Shown: positions 52,595 to 61,602 of the stretch, piece after piece
Position numbering within the stretch: the first letter of the stretch is position 1
Layout: every line of letters starts with the position of its first letter
Assembly: GCA_946567425.1 (NCBI GenBank)
Contig: CAMNXF010000001.1
Span: forward strand, 1 to 64,000
Direction of reading: 5' to 3'
Source of the DNA: an uncultured Clostridia bacterium
Lineage (GTDB): Bacteria; Bacillota; Clostridia; Oscillospirales; Ruminococcaceae
Length of the DNA: 64,000 nucleotides
Translations under genes and position numbers: made by a program
Notes under the pieces: generated by a model
The model's database searches: none
What the model was told of the DNA's origin: nothing
Seen by the model: the letters and a program-made list of their open reading frames with translations, nothing else

Positions 52595-55225
52595 TCACTC
52601 CTCCTCGTTGTTGGCGTTGTCCTCGCCGCCGTCCTCAGGTTCATCATCAGCGGGCTCGTCATCCGGAATAACCTCGGCAGCCTCCTCTTTGAGCGAAGCC
52701 TCAACTTCCTCCTCGGAAACAACCTCAACCTCCTCGGTCTTTTCCTCATCGTCATGCTGAGTGCGCGAGAACGTCACAACTCTGTCCTCCGCGCCCAACC
52801 TCATAACGCGAACGCCAGAAGCGGTACGTCCCATAACGCGCAAATCGTTCGCACGGATACGGATAATAACGCCGTCCGCGCTTATCAGAATAACGTCGTC
52901 GTCTGGACCGAGCGTGCGAATACCGATAACCGCGCCCTTTTCCTCAGAAACGGGATAATTCTTTAACCCCATTCCGCCGCGCCGCTGTAAACGATAGCTT
53001 GCCGCCGCGCATCGTCTGCCCATTCCGCGCTCGGTAACGGTAAGTATCGTCGCGTTCTCGTCAAAGATCTTGGTAGCGCCGACAATATAGTCATTGCCGC
53101 GGAACTTTATCGCACGAACTCCGCGCGCCGTTCTTCCCATAACACGGATATCGTCCTCGTCAAAACGGATAGCCGCACCGTTCCGTGTCGCCGCCATGAC
53201 TGTGCAGTCGCCCTCGGTAAGAAAGCCGCCGGCAATCTCGTCACCGTCCACAAGCGTAATAGCGCGCAGACCCCCCCTGCGTATATTTTTAAACTCCGAG
53301 AGTTTAGTGCGCTTTACAAGACCGTTCTTGGTAAGGCAGATAAAGTATTTGTTCTCGGCAAAGTCGACAGTCGTCATCATCGCCGCGACTTTTTCTTCCT
53401 CGGCAAGCTGCAACAGATTAACAATATTCATCCCACGCGACTGCTTGCTGCCCTCGGGTATCTGATAGCATTTCAAGCGGAACATATTGCCCTTATTCGT
53501 GATAAACAGTATATTCTCATGTGAGCTTGCAATGAACATACTGTCCACAAAATCCTCGTCACGCTGCTTCATTCCAGAAACTCCGCGCCCGCCGCGTTTT
53601 TGGATATTGTAGACCTCGGCGGGCTGGCGCTTGATGTAGCCCATATTCGTAAACGTTACAACGCAGTCCTCCTCGGGGATAAGATCCTCAATATCGACCT
53701 CACCGCTAACAGGCTCGATAGCCGTGCGGCGCTCGTCGCCGAACTTCTTCTTGACTACGGAAAGCTCCTCGCCTATAAGGTGCAGCAGCTTGCTTCTGTC
53801 CGCGAGCAACTCCTCCATGGACTTTATAAGCTCGCGCTTCTCCATAAGCTCGTCGAAAACCTTACTCTTCTCCATACCCGTCAAAGCACCCAGCGTCATC
53901 TTGACGATAGCATCAGCCTGAACTTCGGTAAGCGAATACGTTGCCGCAGGGAAAATTCCCGTTGAGGAAACATCAACATCCTTAAAACGCTCAATAAGCC
54001 GTTCTTTACCCTCGGGAATATTCTTGCTTGAACGCATGATAGCGATAACCTCATCGATAAAGTCTATCGCGATCATCAAGCCCTCGAGAATATGCTCGCG
54101 TTCCTTTGCCTTGTCAAGATCGTACTGCGTGCGGCGCGTAACCACTTCAATCTGGTGATCGAGGTAGTATTTGAGCATATCCATAAGCGTAAGCGTCTTG
54201 GGCTGTCCGTCAACAAGCGCTATCATAATAACGCCGACCGTATCCTGCAATTGAGTATAGGTAAACAGCTTGTTCAGCACCACGTTCGCGTTTGCGTCGC
54301 GCTTAAGCTCGACAACTATGCGCATACCGTTTCTGTCCGACTCGTCGCGGACAAACGAAATGCCGTCAATGCGCTTGTCGCGGATAAGGTCGCCGATATT
54401 CGCAAGCATACGCGCCTTGTTCACCATATACGGAATTTCGCTTATGATGATACGCGTGTGGTTGTTTTCCTCAACTATTTCGGTACGACCACGCAGAATT
54501 ATCTTTCCGCGCCCCGTATAATACGCCGAGCGAATACCGCTGTAGCCCATAATAATGCCGCCCGTCGGGAAATCGGGTCCCTTAATGCAGCCCATTACCT
54601 CCTCAATAGTCACCTCGGGGTTATCTATCATAAGCAAAAGCGCGTCGATAACCTCGTTGAGATTATGCGGCGGAATATTCGTCGCCATGCCGACCGCGAT
54701 GCCGTTTGAGCCGTTCACCAGCAAATTCGGGAAACGCGACGGAAGCACCTTAGGCTCAAGCAGTTTATCGTCGTAATTCGTCTGAAAATCAACGACCTTT
54801 TTCCCAATATCCGAGGTCATCTCATTCGCAATTTTTGCCAACCGAGCCTCCGTGTAACGGTAAGCCGCGGGCGGGTCGCCGTCGATAGAACCGAAGTTTC
54901 CGTGACCGTCAATAAGCGGATAGCGCATTGAAAACGTCTGCGCCAGACGAACCAACGCGTCATAAACGGACGCGTCACCGTGCGGGTGGTATTTACCGAG
55001 AACCTCTCCGACCGTATACGCGCACTTGCGGAACGGCTTGTCCGAGGTATTCCCCGCCTCGTTCATCGTGTAAACGATACGGCGGTGAACGGGTTTAAAG
55101 CCGTCGCGCACGTCGGGGAGCGCTCTCGATGTGATTACCGCCATCGAGTACTCAATAAACGATTTTTTCATCGTTTCTTCAAGACCGATGTCATGAAGCT
55201 TTTCCAAACTGAAATCTATATCCAA
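52595..55225 (-). CDS. gyrA: DNA gyrase subunit A
   Basis: The DNA breakage-reunion subunit of gyrase. The catalytic Tyr lies in [18 protein letters not shown] (the AxxRYTE motif), and the quinolone-resistance region reads [18 protein letters not shown]. The C-terminal half has the beta-pinwheel with GyrA-box-like [11 protein letters not shown]. The C-terminal 60 residues are extremely acidic ([17 protein letters not shown]...). At 876 aa it is slightly longer than average because of that tail. Start TTG 55225 follows GGAGG. Ser usually at QRDR position 83 appears as Asp-Ala in this stretch, so susceptibility should not be inferred. Confidence 0.95.
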   Translation of the reverse strand: MDIDFSLEKLHDIGLEETMKKSFIEYSMAVITSRALPDVRDGFKPVHRRIVYTMNEAGNTSDKPFRKCAYTVGEVLGKYHPHGDASVYDALVRLAQTFSMRYPLIDGHGNFGSIDGDPPAAYRYTEARLAKIANEMTSDIGKKVVDFQTNYDDKLLEPKVLPSRFPNLLVNGSNGIAVGMATNIPPHNLNEVIDALLLMIDNPEVTIEEVMGCIKGPDFPTGGIIMGYSGIRSAYYTGRGKIILRGRTEIVEENNHTRIIISEIPYMVNKARMLANIGDLIRDKRIDGISFVRDESDRNGMRIVVELKRDANANVVLNKLFTYTQLQDTVGVIMIALVDGQPKTLTLMDMLKYYLDHQIEVVTRRTQYDLDKAKEREHILEGLMIAIDFIDEVIAIMRSSKNIPEGKERLIERFKDVDVSSTGIFPAATYSLTEVQADAIVKMTLGALTGMEKSKVFDELMEKRELIKSMEELLADRSKLLHLIGEELSVVKKKFGDERRTAIEPVSGEVDIEDLIPEEDCVVTFTNMGYIKRQPAEVYNIQKRGGRGVSGMKQRDEDFVDSMFIASSHENILFITNKGNMFRLKCYQIPEGSKQSRGMNIVNLLQLAEEEKVAAMMTTVDFAENKYFICLTKNGLVKRTKLSEFKNIRRGGLRAITLVDGDEIAGGFLTEGDCTVMAATRNGAAIRFDEDDIRVMGRTARGVRAIKFRGNDYIVGATKIFDENATILTVTERGMGRRCAAASYRLQRRGGMGLKNYPVSEEKGAVIGIRTLGPDDDVILISADGVIIRIRANDLRVMGRTASGVRVMRLGAEDRVVTFSRTQHDDEEKTEEVEVVSEEEVEASLKEEAAEVIPDDEPADDEPEDGGEDNANNEEE

Positions 55226-55239
55226 TATTTACCTCCGTT

Positions 55240-55809
55240 TTAACTCTCGTCGCTTTCCAGCTTCTTGTAAAGGAAATCGCGTACAGTGTTCTCCTGTTCC
55301 TTGGTCAGACAGCGTTTCGGAAAACAATAGAACTGTCTGCGGTTAAAGATCAGCAAAAGCGAATCCTCGTTCTCCGAAAAATTGAGCAGATCGTCGCCGA
55401 ATTTGAAAACCGTTTTCAGCGGCGTGATTATTTCCTCGTCCTTCTCCTCGTCGATTTTTACGTCGACCTCGTTTTCTTTCGGCTTAATTATCGTTTCCAG
55501 CTCTATTTTTTCGGGATAGATCGTGCAGTGATATTCCTCGGGATTCATATCCTTTAACGTGTTGATTATCTTTTTACGGGTACGTTTCTTATCCGTCAGA
55601 GTATACGCCATTCCCAGAATGCCGAAAACCAGCGCTATATATAACGGCACGGCGGTCGGGTTCATAACGATACCGATAACCACCGCCAGAAGCAACAGCG
55701 AATAAGCCGCAACCGACAGCCCGCTCCTTTTCTTCGCGAAACGCTGCTGAAAGCTTTTCATTGCTCCGTCGGTCTCGTCAAGGGTGTTGTCGTAGCTGAA
55801 GCTCGCCAA
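55240..55809 (-). CDS. Small membrane protein, YcxB-like
   Basis: A 189-aa protein with two adjacent helices (SVAAYSLLLLAVVIGIVM, AVPLYIALVFGILGMAYTL) after a 30-residue cytoplasmic start. The C-terminal part (VFKFGDDLLNFSENEDSLLLIFNRRQFYCFPKRCLTKEQ) looks like the YcxB C-terminal domain. The start is TTG 55809 after GGGAG; in-frame codons run upstream to the gyrB stop, but no better start codon is present. It sits between gyrB and gyrA. Function unknown. Confidence 0.7.
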   Translation of the reverse strand: MASFSYDNTLDETDGAMKSFQQRFAKKRSGLSVAAYSLLLLAVVIGIVMNPTAVPLYIALVFGILGMAYTLTDKKRTRKKIINTLKDMNPEEYHCTIYPEKIELETIIKPKENEVDVKIDEEKDEEIITPLKTVFKFGDDLLNFSENEDSLLLIFNRRQFYCFPKRCLTKEQENTVRDFLYKKLESDES

Positions 55810-55881
55810 AGGCTCTCCCTTTTTTGCTGTCTGTTCCTTATTAAGATCCGGTAATAAACTGCTTGAAATAACTATCCCCCC

Positions 55882-57864
55882 TCAGATATCAAGATTTTCG
55901 GCGAGCTTGGCGTTCGCCTCGATAAACTCGCGGCGCGGCTCAACCTTGTCGCCCATAAGAATTGTCATAATTTCGTCCGCCTTTGCCGCGTCCTCAACCG
56001 AAACACGCAGCATCGTGCGGGTCTCGGGGTTCATTGTTGTCTCCCAGAGCTGAATGGGATCCATCTCACCAAGACCTTTGTAGCGCTGAACGTCCACCTT
56101 TCCTCCATCTCCGCCAAGCTCGGCGATGTACGTGTCACGCTCCTCGTCGGAAAACGCGTAGCGCACCTGCTTGCCCTTCGCCACCTTGAAAAGCGGCGGC
56201 TGAGCGCAGTAAACGTGTCCTTGCTCTATCAGCGGTCTCATAAAGCGGAAGAAGAACGTCAGCATAAGCGTGCGGATATGCAGACCGTCAACATCGGCAT
56301 CCGCCATTATTATAACGCGCCCGTAGCGCAGCTTGGATATGTCAAATTCGTCCGCGATACCCGTGCCCAGAGCCTTAACGACGGGCAGCAGCTTTTCATT
56401 ATTGTAGACCTTGTCGACGCGCGCCTTTTCAACGTTCAGCATTTTACCCCAAAGTGCAAGAATAGCCTGAAAACGTCTGTCGCGCCCCTCTTTCGCGGAA
56501 CCGCCCGCCGAGTCTCCCTCGACGATATATATTTCGGTGTGAGCGGGATCGCTCTCCGAGCAGTCCGCGAGCTTTCCGGGCAAGCCGTTGCTGTCCATTA
56601 TGGACTTGCGCTTTGCCTCCATTGCCTTTTTGGCAGCGTCGCGCGCCGCCTGAGAATTTGCCGCCTTGTTGACGATTATCTGCGCGGTCTCGGGGTGCTC
56701 CTCAAAATAGTAGGTGAGCTGCTCTGTCGCAATTTTGTAGACCGCGGGCTGAACCTCGGGATTTCCGAGCTTGCCCTTTGTCTGCCCCTCAAACTCGCAT
56801 TTGTGGAGCTTCACGGCGATAACCGCGTTTATCGCCTCGCGGATAGCCTCGCCGCTGTAACCCGTAAAAGGCTTTTCCTCCTCGCCCTTTTTAACGGGCT
56901 TTTTCTTCGACTTGGACTTATCGTTTTCCTTATACGTCTTTGCAAAATCGTTGACTACCTTGCTCAGAGCGCGCTTAAATCCAAGCTCGTGCGAGCCTCC
57001 CTCGCCCGTGTGGATATCGTTCGCGAACGAACGGAAAACCTCGCTGTTGAAATCGGTGGTGTACTGAAACGCGACCTCCACCATAATATCGTCCGCTTTT
57101 CCGCTGATATAGATAATATCGGGGTGCAGAACCTCCGCGCCGCGCTTTTTATTGAGCCACGAAATATACTCGCGTATACCGCCCTCGTAGCACATTGTTT
57201 CCTCTTGAACGTTATTTTCATCGCGCAGATCGTGCAGCGTTATCTTCAGTCCCGCGTTTAGGAACGCCTTTTCGCGCATACGTTCATTCAGTGTTTCATA
57301 GCTGAATACCGTAGAATGGAATATCTCACCGTCGGGCTTGAACGTGACCTGCGTTCCCGTGTGGTCGGTCTCGCGTACTATCTTGATAGGCTCTTTATAC
57401 TCGCCGCGTTCAAAGTGCTGAAAATGCACGTTTTTGCCGTCGTGTATCTCGACCTCCAGCCACTCGGACAGCGCGTTTACAACTGACGCTCCGACGCCGT
57501 GCAGACCGCCCGAGACCTTATAACCGCCGCCGCCGAATTTTCCGCCCGCGTGAAGTATGGTGAAAACCATTGTCGCGGCGGAAATTCCCTCCGCGCGGTT
57601 TATTCCCGTAGGAATACCGCGTCCGTTGTCGATAACGCGGATAACGTCTCCTGGAAGTATAGACACGTCTATTGCGGTACAGTACCCCGCCAGCGCCTCG
57701 TCGACGGCGTTATCCACTATTTCGTAAACGAGATGATGAAGTCCGCCCTCACCCGTAGAACCTATATACATACCGGGGGTCTGCCGCACAGGTGCCAGAC
57801 CCTTAAGAGCTTGTATATCGTCCGCGCCGTAATTGCCGTCCTGAACCTTTTCTTCTTCTGCCAT
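55882..57864 (-). CDS. gyrB: DNA gyrase subunit B
   Basis: The ATPase subunit of gyrase. GHKL ATP site: EIVDNAVDEALAGYC and VIRVIDNGRGIPTGI, and the GGKFGGGGYKVSGGLHGVGASVVNALS lid. Toprim part: IYIVEGDSAGGSAKEGRDRRFQA and MADADVDGLHIRTLMLTFFFR. C-terminus: QRYKGLGEMDPIQLWETTMNP. Start ATG 57864 follows TTGGAGG; the 57-residue track extension crosses the promoter and is dropped. Length 660 aa. It heads the gyrB-ycxB-gyrA operon. Confidence 0.96.
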   Translation of the reverse strand: MAEEEKVQDGNYGADDIQALKGLAPVRQTPGMYIGSTGEGGLHHLVYEIVDNAVDEALAGYCTAIDVSILPGDVIRVIDNGRGIPTGINRAEGISAATMVFTILHAGGKFGGGGYKVSGGLHGVGASVVNALSEWLEVEIHDGKNVHFQHFERGEYKEPIKIVRETDHTGTQVTFKPDGEIFHSTVFSYETLNERMREKAFLNAGLKITLHDLRDENNVQEETMCYEGGIREYISWLNKKRGAEVLHPDIIYISGKADDIMVEVAFQYTTDFNSEVFRSFANDIHTGEGGSHELGFKRALSKVVNDFAKTYKENDKSKSKKKPVKKGEEEKPFTGYSGEAIREAINAVIAVKLHKCEFEGQTKGKLGNPEVQPAVYKIATEQLTYYFEEHPETAQIIVNKAANSQAARDAAKKAMEAKRKSIMDSNGLPGKLADCSESDPAHTEIYIVEGDSAGGSAKEGRDRRFQAILALWGKMLNVEKARVDKVYNNEKLLPVVKALGTGIADEFDISKLRYGRVIIMADADVDGLHIRTLMLTFFFRFMRPLIEQGHVYCAQPPLFKVAKGKQVRYAFSDEERDTYIAELGGDGGKVDVQRYKGLGEMDPIQLWETTMNPETRTMLRVSVEDAAKADEIMTILMGDKVEPRREFIEANAKLAENLDI

Positions 57865-57912
57865 TTTTTTCCTCCAATAATACATATATCTCAAATCACA
57901 TATATTATATAT

Positions 57913-57941
57913 AGTATACCACAAAACGGTAAAAATTTCAA
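57913..57941 (-). promoter_or_regulatory. Sigma-A promoter of gyrB
   Basis: The reverse strand has TTGAAA, 17 nt, TATACT, about 50 bases before the gyrB start; an AT-rich TATATATAAT run follows. Confidence 0.78.
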
Positions 57942-58078
57942 GCGTTTTACGGTTTTTTTGAAAGTTTTTAGGTTTATTTTTGCCTTTTGTCAAGCCAAAT
58001 TCCGCAATTTTTCGTGTCGTTTTCCGAGCTTTCATTCAACTGTTTTTTTAACATAAAACTTCCGATTTTCAAGAACAC

Positions 58079-58108
58079 TTGACTTTTGATATTCAAATAT
58101 GATATAAT
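58079..58108 (+). promoter_or_regulatory. Promoter/operator of the ribbon-helix-helix gene
   Basis: TTGACT, 18 nt, TATAAT. The spacer holds a small palindrome TTTGA-TAT-TCAAA. A near copy of the whole unit occurs at 58372-58401. Confidence 0.78.
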
Positions 58109-58136
58109 TATGTAGGACAAAAGTGAGGTGTATAAA

Positions 58137-58307
58137 ATGAGCCCTAGAACAGGCAGACCGACAGATAATCCAAAACCGTACAGAGTAAATGCACGTCTTG
58201 ATAAAAAGTGTAAAGAAATTCTTGATAAGTATTGTAAACAGGAAAATATTCCACAAATGGAAGCAGTAAGACGAGCAATAAAAAAACTTGAAGAAGATTT
58301 AAAATAA
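58137..58307 (+). CDS. Small ribbon-helix-helix (CopG/Arc-type) DNA-binding protein, 56 aa
   Basis: Not in the ORF track. ATG 58137 follows GAGGTG and encodes MSPRTGRPTDNPKPYRVNAR, then LDKKCKEILDKYCKQENIP and a second helix MEAVRRAIKKLEEDLK. The basic RVNARL strand followed by two helices is the ribbon-helix-helix fold of small repressors. Strong promoter in front, terminator behind. It probably represses its own promoter and possibly the look-alike one at 58372 (inference). Opposite strand to gyrB, so it is a lone small unit inserted between gyrB and secDF. Confidence 0.8.
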   Translation: MSPRTGRPTDNPKPYRVNARLDKKCKEILDKYCKQENIPQMEAVRRAIKKLEEDLK

Positions 58308-58320
58308 TATAACAAAATAG

Positions 58321-58349
58321 CGCTTTGCAAAATTGCAAGGCGTTTTTTT
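58321..58349 (+). terminator. Terminator after the ribbon-helix-helix gene
   Basis: CGCTTTGC/GCAAGGCG with loop AAAATT and one G-T pair, then TTTTTTT. Confidence 0.78.
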
Positions 58350-58371
58350 GTAAAAAAAATTTAAAAAACTA

Positions 58372-58401
58372 TTGACTTTTGGCAGTCAAATATGTTATAA
58401 T
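58372..58401 (+). promoter_or_regulatory. Second promoter/operator, look-alike of 58079-58108
   Basis: TTGACT, 18 nt, TATAAT. The spacer TTTGG-CAG-TCAAA followed by TATG matches the first unit at most positions (TTGACTTTTG....TCAAATATG.TATAAT). Confidence 0.75.
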
Positions 58402-58455
58402 ATTTTTGACATTCAGAATTAAGAAAGTAACTTAAATCTGAATATAAAACAAAAA

Positions 58456-58553
58456 TAAACCGCTGTCCCCCTACCAAGTCGACAACGGTTTATACAGAAA
58501 GGACAAGAAAAACTTATCCAAATCTATTATACTATGGAAAAGGCTTTCTTGTC
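58456..58553 (+). promoter_or_regulatory. Structured leader of the 78-aa gene
   Basis: Two hairpins lie between promoter and gene: TAAACCG-C-TGTC pairing with GACA-A-CGGTTTA (58456-58492), and GACAAGAAA pairing with TTTCTTGTC (58502-58553). Neither has a clear T-run, so they are more likely leader structure than terminators. Function unknown. Confidence 0.5.
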
Positions 58554-58580
58554 AAGTACATTTTGAAAGGAAGTTTTATT

Positions 58581-58817
58581 ATGACAGTCTGGAGTATGAT
58601 TTACAACCGCTATTGCGAGGGAGACCTTGAGATAAAGCCGCCCCTGCATTCGGTATTCAACGATCTGCGGCTTAGGAGGCTCGAAAACGAATTAGGCGTA
58701 TTCGGCGACAAGGCTCACGAAAAGCTCGAAAATGAAGTAGCAAATATGTGTATCGACGCGGAAAGACGAGGGTTCTACGCCGCCGTAAAGATAATGCTCC
58801 GTCTCATTTCCGAGTGA
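58581..58817 (+). CDS. Small hypothetical protein, 78 aa
   Basis: ATG 58581 follows GAAAGGAAG; the track's earlier start lies in that ribosome site. The sequence MTVWSMIYNRYCEGDLEIKP ... LENEVANMCIDAERRGFYAA is helical and soluble. Its pattern recalls the short DUF6809-like proteins of clostridial mobile elements (uncertain). It has its own promoter and structured leader and shares a promoter motif with the regulator gene upstream. Confidence 0.6.
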   Translation: MTVWSMIYNRYCEGDLEIKPPLHSVFNDLRLRRLENELGVFGDKAHEKLENEVANMCIDAERRGFYAAVKIMLRLISE

Positions 58818-58850
58818 GAAGTGCGCACAAAGTACATAAACCGGGATCTC

Positions 58851-58896
58851 AAAGGGATCGGTCCCTTTGGCGGGGGCACGGGGGCAGAGTCCCCGC
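58851..58896. repeat. GC-rich double-hairpin repeat
   Basis: AAAGGGA-TCGG-TCCCTTT followed by GCGGGG ... CCCCGC. Units of this type (a GATCGGTCCCTTTGG core with GGGGCAGAGTCCCC) are familiar as dispersed repeats in clostridial genomes. Non-coding. Confidence 0.6.
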
Positions 58897-58916
58897 ACTG
58901 ACTTTTCCAACTGAAA

Positions 58917-58943
58917 AAACGCCGCCCATAACAGGCGGCGTTT
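58917..58943 (-). terminator. Terminator after secDF
   Basis: AAACGCCGCC/GGCGGCGTTT with a 7-nt loop, 31 bases past the secDF stop; the reverse strand ends in TTTTTTC. Confidence 0.85.
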
Positions 58944-58973
58944 AAAGTTTTCAACATTCAACAGTTAAAAATG

Positions 58974-61379
58974 TTAAATATCTGCTTTTGCAGGCTTTGC
59001 GGGAACGGACTTGCTGCCTGACTTGCGCTCCTGCCACCAGATCCACAGCGGACCCGCGAGACAAAGCGACGAATAGAAGCCTACCAGCATACCGATAGCA
59101 AGCGGTATCGCAAAGGACAAAATCGACGTTACTCCCATAATCGAGCATACGATCGCGATAGATATCATCGCGGTTACGGTTGTCGCCGTTGTGATTATCG
59201 AACGCGAGAGCGTCTGATTTATCGAGAGATTTACCAGCTCGCGGTCGCCCGTTTTGCCGCCGTGCTTTGCGCGGTTTTCGCGGAGACGGTCGTAAATGAT
59301 GATAGTGTTGTTGATTGAGTAACCGAGCAGCGTCAATATTACCGCCATAAAGTTGGAGTCGAGCGCCATTCCCGTGAATACATACACCGCGTAGGTGAGT
59401 ATTACGTCGTGGAGCAGACAGCATATCGCGATAATACCCGCGCTCCAACCGCCTATCTTCTTGAAGCGGAACGCAATATAAATTACAAGCAGCACAAACG
59501 CGATAACAACCGCGATCAGACAGGATACGAAGAACTGCGAACCCGAGGACGCGGATACGTTGGTGGTGTCAACGCTCTTGATATCGTTATCGGGATAGGT
59601 CTCGATAAGCTTGTCCGTTACCTTTTGCAGAACCTCGTCGTTCATCTTTTCGTCTTGAGCGAACGAAACGCTTATTGTATTAAGTCCGCCCGTGAAGCTC
59701 GTACCCGTGGTTACGGTCGCGATAGGCGTGCCAACGGATTCCACCGTCGATTTGATGTCATTCGTGCTTACCTCTCCCATGTACGAATAGGTAAGAATAG
59801 TACCGCCCTTAAAGCGGATATCAACGTTTACTCCGATAATGAACGTGCACAGAACCGTTACCGCGATAAGCGCCGCGGAGATGATAACGAACACCTTTCT
59901 TCTGCCCACGAAATCAACGTCGGTCTTAGCCTTGACCTCGATATTCTGAACGGTATCCTTGCCCTTTTCGGTGTCGCCGACGATCTCAGCCTTGGAAACG
60001 CCGAACAGCGAGGGCTTTCTGAAGCACTTGAATTTCGAGAGCGAAACCGTCATAAGACGCGTCGCCCAGCAAGCCATAATAAAGTTCATGATAACGCCCG
60101 CCAGCAAGGTGTAGCCGAACGAGTAAACAGTACCCTCGGTGCTCGCGCCGAACCATGTGCCGAATACCGCCATAAGGATAAGCGCAACGATAATTACCGT
60201 AAGGTTGGAGTCGAGTATCGCGGTAAAGCCGCGCTGAAAGCCGTTCTTTACAGCGCCGTCTATGGTGCGTCCCGCTTTAAGCTCTTCTTTGATACGCTCG
60301 GCGGAAATTACGTTCGCGTCAACGCCCATACCTATCGACAGGATAATACCCGCGATACCGGGCAGCGTAAGCGACGAGGCGTTGTTGAAACCGAAAAATC
60401 CCGTAATAGCCGCGAACATTCCCGCAACCTGACCCGTAAGTGCGATGACCGCGACAAATCCGGGCAGACGGTAGTAAGCTATCATAAATATCGCGATAAG
60501 AATAAACGCGATAAGTCCCGCGAGCGCCATCGCGTTGCGCGCACCCGTACCCAGAATTGGCGATATAGTGGACAGAGTGTCAATCTCCAGCTTGAACGGA
60601 AGCGCGCCGCCGTTTATCTTGTTGGCGAGGTCGTTCGCCTCCTCCGCCGTGAAAGAACCCTCGATCTGGGCGCTGCTGTCGTTTATCTTCTTGCTGACGG
60701 TCGGGTGGCTTATGCACACGTCGTCCATCCAGATAGAGAGAACGTTGTCCGTGCCGTTGACGTTCTGAGACAGCTTTTCGGTTGCCTCTGCAAACTTGTC
60801 CTTACCCGAGTCCTTGAAGTTAAGCTGAACTATATACTGTCCCGAGGAGGAGCCGTCGCTCTTGATATAACCCGCCTTGGCACTCTCAACGTCCGCGCCC
60901 GTGAGGACTATGTTATCCTTGGTAACACCCTTCGGAAGTCCGTTTTCGTCTATCTCGTACTTCTCGCGGAAGGTAAGCATTGCGGTCTCGCCTATCTCGC
61001 GGACAGCCTGCTCCGGGTCGAACGACGTATCGTCGCTCTGCCACGGGAACTGCACGATTATCGAATTTGTCGCCGAGTCAACATACACATCATAGTCGTT
61101 GATGTTTTTATTGACGAGACGCTGCTCTATCATTGATTTCGCGCCGTTGAGGTCGTCCTCGGTTATCGTGTTTTCCTCTTCGTAATCCGCGGGAGGTTTG
61201 AATGTAACGTTCACGCCGCCGCGGATATCGATACCCCATCTGATGTCGTCAATTCCCCATATCCATGAAGTTTTGATATCGCCGTAATATGTGCGTATTC
61301 CCACAGTGGACAATAACGTAAATACTACGATCAGGAAAAAGACGATAAAAAACACGGGCTTTGTAATTTTGCTTTTCAA
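58974..61379 (-). CDS. secDF: SecD-SecF fusion, protein translocase accessory subunit
   Basis: Uses the proton gradient to help complete protein export through SecYEG. The SecD half has DIRWGIDIRGGVNVTF (the D1 motif), a large periplasmic-type domain and LPGIAGIILSIGMGVDANVI in TM4. The SecF half begins near residue 500 (VDFVGRRKVFVIISA) and has VDIRFKGGTILTYSYM and LTLLGYSINNTIIIYDRLREN, the conserved motif with the proton-pathway residues. Both halves are one 801-aa chain with about 12 helices, as in B. subtilis. Start TTG 61379 after GGAG is weak but the only in-frame option. It has its own promoter. Confidence 0.94.
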   Translation of the reverse strand: MKSKITKPVFFIVFFLIVVFTLLSTVGIRTYYGDIKTSWIWGIDDIRWGIDIRGGVNVTFKPPADYEEENTITEDDLNGAKSMIEQRLVNKNINDYDVYVDSATNSIIVQFPWQSDDTSFDPEQAVREIGETAMLTFREKYEIDENGLPKGVTKDNIVLTGADVESAKAGYIKSDGSSSGQYIVQLNFKDSGKDKFAEATEKLSQNVNGTDNVLSIWMDDVCISHPTVSKKINDSSAQIEGSFTAEEANDLANKINGGALPFKLEIDTLSTISPILGTGARNAMALAGLIAFILIAIFMIAYYRLPGFVAVIALTGQVAGMFAAITGFFGFNNASSLTLPGIAGIILSIGMGVDANVISAERIKEELKAGRTIDGAVKNGFQRGFTAILDSNLTVIIVALILMAVFGTWFGASTEGTVYSFGYTLLAGVIMNFIMACWATRLMTVSLSKFKCFRKPSLFGVSKAEIVGDTEKGKDTVQNIEVKAKTDVDFVGRRKVFVIISAALIAVTVLCTFIIGVNVDIRFKGGTILTYSYMGEVSTNDIKSTVESVGTPIATVTTGTSFTGGLNTISVSFAQDEKMNDEVLQKVTDKLIETYPDNDIKSVDTTNVSASSGSQFFVSCLIAVVIAFVLLVIYIAFRFKKIGGWSAGIIAICCLLHDVILTYAVYVFTGMALDSNFMAVILTLLGYSINNTIIIYDRLRENRAKHGGKTGDRELVNLSINQTLSRSIITTATTVTAMISIAIVCSIMGVTSILSFAIPLAIGMLVGFYSSLCLAGPLWIWWQERKSGSKSVPAKPAKADI

Positions 61380-61452
61380 ATGTTTTTCACTCCGTTCCTT
61401 TTTTGTGAATTGTGAATGGCATACACTGCCATTTTATAATCTACATCTATTT

Positions 61453-61481
61453 ATTATAATACAAATCGGTAAAATAGTCAA
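61453..61481 (-). promoter_or_regulatory. Sigma-A promoter of secDF
   Basis: The reverse strand has TTGACT, 17 nt, TATAAT, about 75 bases upstream of the secDF start. Confidence 0.85.
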
Positions 61482-61531
61482 GAGCTATTTGCGTTTTTAA
61501 TATGTATTTTTTCTGAAAATATATTTTTTGC

Positions 61532-61560
61532 TTGAATTATACAGCATTGTATGATATAAT
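61532..61560 (+). promoter_or_regulatory. Sigma-A promoter of the DUF2339-like gene
   Basis: TTGAAT, 17 nt, TATAAT, 42 bases before ATG 61603. Divergent from the secDF promoter. Confidence 0.82.
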
Positions 61561-61602
61561 TAAAGTGTAAAGATATGCGTTTTCACAGGAAAAGGAGTTT
61601 AT

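Noticed and set aside
59409-61136. Plus-strand ORF of 575 aa
   Set aside because: Antisense to secDF; it has Arg/Tyr/Asp-rich shadow composition and no ribosome site.
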